DNA of 6,062 nt from an uncultured Sphingomonas sp. (GTDB lineage: Bacteria > Pseudomonadota > Alphaproteobacteria > Sphingomonadales > Sphingomonadaceae). Each line of letters opens with the position of its first letter. The first letter of the stretch is position 1. Location of the stretch: NCBI GenBank assembly GCA_946886645.1, contig CAMPIY010000110.1, positions 1 through 6,062 on the forward strand. Direction: 5' to 3'. Below the pieces are notes generated by a model that was given only the letters and a program-made list of their open reading frames with translations, searched no databases and was not told the origin of the DNA. Below, one piece after another: positions 1 through 6,062 of the stretch. Both the position numbers and the translations under genes were made by a program.

Positions 1-290
1 AAGCGGCCCAGGCGCAGCTCGCCCAGGCGCAGGACAATCTCGACAAGGTCGAGGTGGAAGGTGTTTCCGGCGGCGGGCTGGTCAAGATCAAGGCGACGGC
101 GAAGGGCCGCATCCTCGGCGTATCCATCGACGACAGCCTGATGGTGGCGTCGGAAAAGTCGATGCTGGAAGACCTGATCGCCGCCGCGCTCAATGACGCT
201 CGCGGCAAGGCCGATGCGGCTGCCAACGAGCAGATGAAGTCGATGACCGAAGGGTTGCCGCTGCCGCCCGGCTTCAAGATGCCCTTCTAG
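1..290 (+). CDS. ybaB: YbaB/EbfC family nucleoid-associated protein (5' end cut by window edge)
   Basis: This is a small DNA-binding, nucleoid-associated protein that acts as a dimer in the cytoplasm. The frame is open from base 3 with no stop, so the gene starts before the window. A GTG at 54 lies inside the gene and is not the true start. About 95 residues are visible, against roughly 109 in E. coli YbaB, so only some 12-15 are missing. The visible part begins with a Gln/Ala-rich helix (AAQAQLAQAQDNLDKVEVEG). It continues through the family core SGGGLVKI, the SMLEDLIAAALNDA helix and the diagnostic C-terminus LPPGFKMPF, which matches E. coli YbaB almost exactly. In many proteobacteria ybaB sits between dnaX and recR. 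The upstream side cannot be seen here, and recR does not follow. The family assignment is firm. Confidence 0.95.
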   Translation, partial: AAQAQLAQAQDNLDKVEVEGVSGGGLVKIKATAKGRILGVSIDDSLMVASEKSMLEDLIAAALNDARGKADAAANEQMKSMTEGLPLPPGFKMPF

Positions 291-374
291 GGCGCTTGCA
301 CAAATTGCTTGTATCCCCCTGAAAGCGCGTCAAACTCCCCATTTCGCTCATAGTTAACGCATCGGGGGACGCGC

Positions 375-2006
375 GTGGGACGACTGGGAGCAATGCAGGA
401 CTGGCCGCTCCGCGTAATGCGGCTGGTCGACCATGCCGAGCGCGAGCATGGCAATGGAGAGATCGTATCGGCCTGGGCCGACGGCAGTGTCACCAGGACC
501 AATTGGCGCGAAGTGGCGCAGGATGCCCGGCGGATGGCTCAGGCGCTGGAGGCCTGGGGCGTTGGGCCCGGCGACCGTGTTGCGACGCTGGCCATGAACC
601 ACGCCCGGCACCTGGTTAGCTGGTACGGGGTCTGCGGGATGGGCGGGGTGCTTCACACCATTAACCCGCGCCTGTTCGAGGATCAGCTCGACTATATCGC
701 CAACCACGCCGAGGACCGCGTCCTTCTCTACGACCACGCCTTCGCGCCGCTGGTCGAGAAGATGAAGCCCAAGTGGACGACGATCGAGCATTATGTCTGC
801 TTCGATCCGCCGGCGGGCTCGAATGGTGATGTGAGCTTCGCGGAGTGGCTTGAGCCCTTCGACGGTAACTATACGTGGCACGAGGGCGACGAACGCGATC
901 CCTGCGGCCTTTGCTACACATCGGGGACCACCGGAAACCCGAAGGGCGTCCTCTACGAGCATCGCTCGACCATGCTCCACACCATGGCCGAATCCTCGCC
1001 GGACATCTTCAACCTGTCGAAGCGCGCCGTGGTGCTTCCGATCGTGCCGATGTTCCACGCCAATGCCTGGGGCGTGCCCTGGGCGGCGCCGATGGTCGGC
1101 TGCAAGCTGGTCCTGTCCGCCGACTACCGGCCCGACAGCATGTGCAAGCTGTTCCGCGACGAGCGGGTGACCCATTCGGCCGGCGTTCCGACCATCTGGC
1201 TGACGATGATCGAGCATATCGAGCGCACCGGCGAGGAACTGGGCGATCTCCAGCAGGTGACCATCGGCGGCTCGGCCGCGCCGCGCGCCATGATCCGCTG
1301 GTTCCTGGAGCGTGGGATCGACGTCGGCCACGCCTGGGGCATGACCGAGACCTCGCCGATCGGCAGCTGCGGCTCGCGCCCGCTCGGCTGGGAAGGCTAT
1401 AGCATCGACGCGAAGGTCGATTACATCGCCCGGCAGGGCCGCCCGCCGTTCGGCGTGGAGCTTCGCACGGTTGACGACGACGGCAACGTCCTGCCTCGCG
1501 ATGGCGAGACGTCGGGCCGCCTGCAATGCCGCGGCCCCTGGGTCATCAAGCGCTACTTCAAGGCGGAAGAGGACGCGGCTGAGGACGGCCAGTGGTTCGA
1601 CACCGGCGACGTGGCCGCGCTCCATCCCGACGGGACGATCCAGATTACCGACCGGTCGAAGGACGTCATCAAGTCGGGCGGCGAGTGGATCAGCTCGATC
1701 GACCTCGAAAATGCCGCCGTGGGATGTGATGGGGTCGCCGAGGCAGCCGCCATCGGCATTCCGCATCCCAAGTGGGACGAGAGGCCCTTGCTGGTCTGCG
1801 TGCGCTCCCCGGGAAGCGAAGTCTGCGCCGTCACCATCCGCGATCACCTGGCGGCGGTCGTCGCCAAATGGTGGCTTCCCGACGCCATCGAGTTCGTCGA
1901 CGAGCTTCCCCATACCGCCACCGGCAAGCTTTCGAAGCGCACGCTGCGCGAGCAGTTCCGCGACTATCGCTTTGCTGATGCCGCAGACATGGTGGGGCGC
2001 GACTAA
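375..2006 (+). CDS. AMP-forming medium/long-chain fatty acyl-CoA synthetase (AlkK-like)
   Basis: This enzyme activates a fatty acid with ATP to an acyl-adenylate and then to acyl-CoA, feeding beta-oxidation or lipid synthesis. The 543 residues are full length for the family. Motifs in order are the phosphate loop [12 protein letters not shown] (181-192), PMFHANAWG (225-233), GGSAAP (298-303), the adenine/acyl motif [10 protein letters not shown] (319-328), the FDTGD aspartate motif (408-412), the hinge DRSKD (426-430), GGEWIS (435-440) and the C-terminal catalytic lysine K518 in GKLSK. All key residues are present, so it should be active. The GTG start at 375 is preferred. GGGGGA lies 5 nt upstream, and the resulting N-terminus (LGAMQDWPL) resembles the usual start of these ligases. 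ATG 393 is possible, but its GGGAG is only 2 nt away. The chain length of the substrate is not readable from sequence. The gap to ybaB is 84 nt. Confidence 0.93.
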   Translation: MGRLGAMQDWPLRVMRLVDHAEREHGNGEIVSAWADGSVTRTNWREVAQDARRMAQALEAWGVGPGDRVATLAMNHARHLVSWYGVCGMGGVLHTINPRLFEDQLDYIANHAEDRVLLYDHAFAPLVEKMKPKWTTIEHYVCFDPPAGSNGDVSFAEWLEPFDGNYTWHEGDERDPCGLCYTSGTTGNPKGVLYEHRSTMLHTMAESSPDIFNLSKRAVVLPIVPMFHANAWGVPWAAPMVGCKLVLSADYRPDSMCKLFRDERVTHSAGVPTIWLTMIEHIERTGEELGDLQQVTIGGSAAPRAMIRWFLERGIDVGHAWGMTETSPIGSCGSRPLGWEGYSIDAKVDYIARQGRPPFGVELRTVDDDGNVLPRDGETSGRLQCRGPWVIKRYFKAEEDAAEDGQWFDTGDVAALHPDGTIQITDRSKDVIKSGGEWISSIDLENAAVGCDGVAEAAAIGIPHPKWDERPLLVCVRSPGSEVCAVTIRDHLAAVVAKWWLPDAIEFVDELPHTATGKLSKRTLREQFRDYRFADAADMVGRD

Positions 2007-2082
2007 GCGACTGGAAATTCGGCGCGCTAGCCCTTAAGTGGCGACCCAATTCCTGAAACCCTGATCGGAGCGTTGCGACCCC

Positions 2083-3762
<1,680 letters not shown>

Positions 3763-3772
3763 GCTCCCAGCG

Positions 3773-4252
3773 CTAATTCCGGACCGCTTCGCGGACTGTC
3801 TCGCGCACTTCGGTCCGGATTTGGTCTTGGGCGGCCTGACGGCCCTCGTCGGCCAGGTCCTTCTGGCCTTCGATCTTCGCTTTCAACGTTTCGACATCGG
3901 CCTTGGCCCGGTCGCGCTCGATCGTCGCCGCCTCGATCTGTTCGGCGGTGCCGTCTCGAATTTGCAGCACCGCAAGCTCGGCTTCGGCCTTGACGAGGCG
4001 GCTGACGCCTTCGGCCAACGCACGCTTGGTTTCCGCGGAAACCTCGACTTCTTCTCCCTTGGAGTCGACCACCTCCATCTTGTCGAAGCTTTCGTCGATC
4101 GCACGGTCCACGCGCGCCTCGATCCGCTGCTCCACCGAACGGGAGTCGTCGGCCGTATCGCCCCACGAGAAGATGGTGCCGCCGTCTTGAAGGGCCATTC
4201 CGCCAATCAGGGCGCAGCCCGCTATCAGGAACCAGAATATGCGACTTGCCAT
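3773..4252 (-). CDS. Small membrane-anchored or exported helical protein, unknown function
   Basis: I do not recognise this 159-residue protein. Residues 5-21 form a hydrophobic stretch after a single arginine (MASR), which suggests a signal peptide or an N-terminal membrane anchor. IAGC at 10-13 fits a lipobox, but the region before the cysteine is short and hydrophobic residues continue after it, so lipidation is doubtful. From about residue 36 onward the protein is highly charged and helix-rich (for example VEQRIEARVDRAIDES, then Ala/Glu/Lys repeats at 72-157), compatible with a coiled coil in the periplasm. On its strand an AAGG lies 6 nt before the ATG. The gene is convergent with ettA, with 10 nt between stops, and divergent from the DUF805 gene. 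This strand is chosen over the overlapping plus-strand frame because of the hydrophobic N-terminus, the ribosome site and the sensible amphipathic composition. Confidence 0.72.
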   Translation of the reverse strand: MASRIFWFLIAGCALIGGMALQDGGTIFSWGDTADDSRSVEQRIEARVDRAIDESFDKMEVVDSKGEEVEVSAETKRALAEGVSRLVKAEAELAVLQIRDGTAEQIEAATIERDRAKADVETLKAKIEGQKDLADEGRQAAQDQIRTEVRETVREAVRN

Positions 4253-4267
4253 GGGGCGCCTTTTCTA

Positions 4268-4291
4268 ACTGTATAACTCATATAATACAGT
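4268..4291. promoter_or_regulatory. AT-rich inverted repeat in divergent intergenic region, candidate operator/promoter
   Basis: Two perfect 7-nt arms, ACTGTAT (4268-4274) and ATACAGT (4285-4291), flank a 10-nt AT-rich centre. A TATAAT hexamer (4281-4286) on the plus strand overlaps the right arm, and the minus strand carries TATTAT in the same place. The site lies 16 nt upstream of the minus-strand start at 4252 and 89 nt upstream of the plus-strand start at 4381. The dyad is seen directly; its role as an operator is inference. The arms resemble a LexA box of the E. coli type, but the spacing between the CTG and CAG is 16 rather than 10, so it is not a standard one. No good -35 element pairs with either hexamer. 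Confidence 0.4.
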
Positions 4292-4323
4292 GGAGCTTGG
4301 CTGGGAAGATGCAGCACAGGAAA

Positions 4324-4352
4324 TTGACGCGCTGAAGCTTAGCTAGCAGATT
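4324..4352 (+). promoter_or_regulatory. Weak candidate promoter for the DUF805 gene
   Basis: TTGACG at 4324-4329 matches five of six bases of a sigma-70 -35 element. With 17-nt spacing the -10 position reads CAGATT (4347-4352), which is a poor match. It would give a leader of about 20 nt that still contains the ribosome site. This is a proposal only; the TATAAT further upstream is the alternative. Confidence 0.22.
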
Positions 4353-4370
4353 GGCTTCTTTCCACGAGGG

Positions 4371-4376
4371 GGAGGG
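4371..4376 (+). promoter_or_regulatory. Strong ribosome binding site that decides the DUF805 start
   Basis: GGAGGG lies 4 nt before ATG 4381, within a longer purine run from 4366 to 4378. This is the best Shine-Dalgarno sequence in the window. It argues for ATG 4381 rather than the in-frame TTG at 4351, which has no such site. Confidence 0.75.
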
Positions 4377-4380
4377 AGCC

Positions 4381-4956
4381 ATGTCCGCCAAGATCGGGCT
4401 TTGGGAGCACTTCAGGAAGCTAGCGGATTTCAACGGCCGCGAAGACCGTGCAAGCTTCTGGCCCTATGCAGCTTTGGTGTTCGGGATCATCATGATTGCG
4501 GGCATGTTTATTTTCGTACCCATGATGGCGCACGTCATGAGCGAAATGCAGCAATATGCCGCCCAGCACCCGGATCAGGCGACTGTCGTTTCCGGTCCGG
4601 GCCGCTACTCAATCTCCGTTAAGGGAAGTCACCCCGAATTTTTCCCTGCCTCCTCAATGGCCGCGTTTCTCGGCGTCACCTTTGGACTTGCGATCATACT
4701 CTATGCGGCAGCGGCGACGCGCCGCCTGCATGATACAGGCAAATCGGGATTCTGGGCGTTGATGCCATTACCCTTCATCATCTATTCGTCGGCCATGATG
4801 CCGAGGATGTTCGCGTTTCGTGGCGAACCGAACATGTCGCTGTTTTTCTCCATATTTTTCAGCAATATGCTCTACATTATCACACTCATTGTGCTGATAG
4901 TGCTGCTTGCCGGATCGGGCCAGCCTAGCCAAAATCGATATGATGCAGGCGATTAA
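4381..4956 (+). CDS. DUF805 family inner-membrane protein
   Basis: This 191-residue integral membrane protein belongs to a family of unknown function. The family signature is present: F-N-G-R at 17-20, with R23 and FW at 26-27, then RRLHDTGKSGFW at 114-125, and a C-terminal N-R-Y close to the end (185-187). Hydrophobic segments lie at about 26-50, 93-112, 122-140 and 152-177, giving four likely membrane helices. A polar loop of about 40 residues (51-92, including QQYAAQHPDQATVVSGPGRY) sits between helices 1 and 2. It makes this protein longer than the usual 110-150-residue members. The start at 4381 is set by the adjacent ribosome site. The 3' end overlaps the next gene by 17 nt. The stretch is visibly richer in A and T than its neighbours, partly because of its Phe/Ile/Met content. 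Function unknown. Confidence 0.88.
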   Translation: MSAKIGLWEHFRKLADFNGREDRASFWPYAALVFGIIMIAGMFIFVPMMAHVMSEMQQYAAQHPDQATVVSGPGRYSISVKGSHPEFFPASSMAAFLGVTFGLAIILYAAAATRRLHDTGKSGFWALMPLPFIIYSSAMMPRMFAFRGEPNMSLFFSIFFSNMLYIITLIVLIVLLAGSGQPSQNRYDAGD

Positions 4957-5527
4957 GCCAACCTACTTCACCACCGATGCCGATTTCCGCCAGTGGCTTG
5001 CGGCGAACCACGAGACCGCGCCGGAACTCCTCGTCGGCTTCTGGAAGAAGGGGAGCGGCAAGCCCTCCATCGACTGGCCGCAGGCGCGGGACCAGGCGCT
5101 TTGCTTCGGGTGGATCGACGGCATCCGCAAATCGTTAGGCGAGGACGCCTACACGATCCGCTTCACGCCGCGCCGCAAGGGCAGCATCTGGAGCAAGGTG
5201 AATGTCGAGCGCTTCAACGCGCTCAAGGCCGACGGCCAGATGACCGCCGCCGGCGAGGCCGCTTACGAGCGCGACAAGCACCGCAGCGGTCTCTATTCCT
5301 ACGAAAAACCGGTTGCCTCGCTGACGGCTGAAGAGGAGGCGGCTTTCCGCAAGAACAAACCGGCCTGGTCCGATTGGGAGAAGAGACCTGCCGGCTACCG
5401 CAGGAGCGCATTGGGCTGGATCGCGAGCGCGAAGCGGCCCGAGACCCGCGCCAAGCGGCTTGCCGAGCTGATCGCGGTCAGCGCCGAGGGGAGGCGGCTT
5501 CCGCAATATGATTGGCAAAAGAAATGA
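4940..5527 (+). CDS. YdeI/OmpD-associated family protein
   Basis: This 195-residue soluble protein belongs to the family named after Salmonella YdeI and OmpD-associated (OmdA) proteins, linked there to bacteriocin or antimicrobial-peptide protection. The biochemical function is not established. Family hallmarks are WLAANHETAPELLVGFWKKG (19-38), CFGWIDG (55-61), the basic block FTPRRKGSIWSKVN (75-88), GLYSYE (117-122) and a C-terminal helix with SAKRPETR (163-170). There is no signal peptide or membrane segment. The start is ATG 4940 or the adjacent ATG 4943; an in-frame TTG at 4907 would add residues the family lacks. No clear Shine-Dalgarno precedes ATG 4940. Its start lies inside the end of the DUF805 gene in another frame, which suggests translational coupling. 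A DUF1905 gene, a frequent fusion partner of this family, follows 132 nt downstream. Confidence 0.88.
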   Translation: MMQAIKPTYFTTDADFRQWLAANHETAPELLVGFWKKGSGKPSIDWPQARDQALCFGWIDGIRKSLGEDAYTIRFTPRRKGSIWSKVNVERFNALKADGQMTAAGEAAYERDKHRSGLYSYEKPVASLTAEEEAAFRKNKPAWSDWEKRPAGYRRSALGWIASAKRPETRAKRLAELIAVSAEGRRLPQYDWQKK

Positions 5528-5538
5528 CTGGCGAAATA

Positions 5539-5578
5539 GGATTTCATTTGCTGGGCTCGCCCCGGCTCTTTGAAATCC
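5539..5578. other. Composite hairpin between the YdeI-like and DUF1905 genes
   Basis: A perfect 8-bp outer stem, GGATTTCA (5539-5546) with TGAAATCC (5571-5578), encloses a small internal loop. Inside it is a 6-bp GC-rich stem, GCTGGG (5550-5555) with CCCGGC (5561-5566), containing one G-U pair and a 5-nt loop. It begins 12 nt after the YdeI-like stop. No T-tract follows on either strand, so it is not a classical intrinsic terminator. It could stabilise the 3' end, aid termination, or be part of a dispersed repeat. Confidence 0.5.
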
Positions 5579-5659
5579 GCGAAAAATGCGACCGGCATGT
5601 CAAGAACCGGAACGCTGCCGAAACTCGCCATGACAGTGAATCTTTGTGAAGACTCGCGC

Positions 5660-5953
5660 ATGATCAGCGTCACCGCCCCGATCTGGCTGTGGAGCGAAGG
5701 GAAGGGAAGTTGGCATTTCCTGACCATTCCTGCGGACGAGGCGGTTGAAATCCGGCTGGAATCCGCGGCGTCTGGCATCCGGCGGGGTTTCGGGTCGGTG
5801 CGGATCGAGGCCACAATCAACGGCGTCGCTTGGAAAACCTCGATCTTTCCGCAGAAATCGGGCGGCTACATCCTGCCGGTCAAGGCGGACGTCAGGAGGC
5901 GCGCCGGCATTGCGGATGGCGATGAAGTCACCGTGTCGCTGGAACTGCTCTAG
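5660..5953 (+). CDS. DUF1905 domain protein
   Basis: This 97-residue protein consists of a single DUF1905 domain, a small beta-barrel-like domain of unknown function. Recognisable family features are the opening VTAPIWLW (4-11), GKGSWHFLTIP (14-24), RRGFGSVRIEATI (41-53), WKTSIFP (58-64), the GGYILPVKADVRR block (68-80) and the closing GDEVTVSLE (87-95). The start at ATG 5660 is chosen because homologues begin right there. In-frame ATG 5630 and TTG 5570 would add unconserved residues. The ribosome site is weak (GAAG at 5648-5651). A GACTC at 5651-5655, the GANTC recognition sequence of the alphaproteobacterial CcrM methylase, lies just before the start; its meaning is unclear. The stop shares CTAG with the convergent gene on the other strand. 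Confidence 0.85.
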   Translation: MISVTAPIWLWSEGKGSWHFLTIPADEAVEIRLESAASGIRRGFGSVRIEATINGVAWKTSIFPQKSGGYILPVKADVRRRAGIADGDEVTVSLELL

Positions 5954-6062
5954 GGCAGCGTCGTCGTGCCCTCACTGTCGATGTCGCGGACCGGCTCGGT
6001 GCGGCGGCGGCTCAGCGATGCATCGACGCTCCATGGACCCGGGCCAGCCGCGGCGATCAACA
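5950..6062 (-). CDS. C-terminal end of a probable DoxX-family membrane protein (cut by window edge)
   Basis: On the minus strand a frame is open from the window edge to a TAG at 5952-5950, giving 36 residues. It begins LIAAAGPGPWSVDASLSRRR and ends in a polar tail EPVRDIDSEGTTTLP. A hydrophobic end, then G-P-G-x-W/y-S-x-D-A and a short basic tail, is the usual C-terminus of DoxX-like membrane proteins (small four-helix proteins, some tied to quinone or redox chemistry). With so little visible the family name is an inference. The gene would start outside the window and runs convergently into the DUF1905 gene, overlapping it by 4 nt. Confidence 0.5.
   Translation of the reverse strand, partial: LIAAAGPGPWSVDASLSRRRTEPVRDIDSEGTTTLP

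Noticed and set aside
281..293. A small hairpin GCCCT-TCT-AGGGC at the ybaB stop codon as terminator.
   Set aside because: The stem is only 5 bp and no T-run follows.
354..1913. A 519-codon open frame on the minus strand opposite the acyl-CoA synthetase gene.
   Set aside because: It is the antisense shadow of a GC-rich gene; its translation is Arg/Gly/His-rich with no domain, whereas the plus strand carries every adenylate-forming motif.
3821..4276. A 151-codon plus-strand frame opposite the small envelope protein.
   Set aside because: It covers the divergent intergenic dyad, lacks a good ribosome site and has no coherent features, while the minus strand has a hydrophobic N-terminus and an AAGG site.
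4268..4291. A LexA (SOS) box.
   Set aside because: The arms look similar, but the CTG-to-CAG spacing is 16 rather than 10, and alphaproteobacterial LexA uses a different direct-repeat motif.
5952..5972. An AGGGCA / TGCCCT hairpin after the DUF1905 stop as terminator.
   Set aside because: It has a 9-nt loop and no T-run, and it lies within the coding frame of the minus-strand gene.

Overview
The window looks like chromosomal DNA from a GC-rich alphaproteobacterium, most likely a sphingomonad. This is inferred from codon use, the weak Shine-Dalgarno pattern and the gene repertoire (EttA, YbaB, an AlkK-like acyl-CoA synthetase, DUF805/YdeI/DUF1905 small proteins). No rRNA, tRNA, CRISPR array, transposase or phage gene is visible. 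I found no convincing new multi-gene system; most of the window is ordinary core or housekeeping DNA.

Layout: (1) 1-290, plus strand, the 3' part of ybaB/ebfC, a nucleoid-associated protein. (2) 375-2006, plus, an AMP-forming fatty acyl-CoA synthetase. (3) 2083-3762, plus, ettA, a duplicated-ATPase ABC-F translation factor. (4) 3773-4252, minus, a small membrane-anchored or exported helical protein of unknown function, convergent with ettA with only 10 nt between the stops. (5) 4253-4380, a divergent intergenic region with an AT-rich 24-nt dyad. (6) 4381-4956, plus, a DUF805 membrane protein. It overlaps (7) 4940-5527, plus, a YdeI/OmpD-associated family protein. (8) 5660-5953, plus, a DUF1905 protein. 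(9) 5950-6062, minus, the C-terminal end of a gene that reads like a DoxX-family membrane protein. Its stop codon shares the palindrome CTAG with the DUF1905 stop.

Functional links: the first three genes point the same way with gaps of 84 and 76 nt, but they have unrelated roles (DNA binding, lipid activation, translation control), so a shared operon is not implied. The closest functional pair is the YdeI-like gene and the DUF1905 gene. These two domains occur fused in one polypeptide in other bacteria; here they are separate neighbouring genes, with a composite hairpin in the 132-nt gap. The DUF805 and YdeI-like genes overlap by 17 nt and are probably translationally coupled. No gene-free stretch longer than 300 bases exists.
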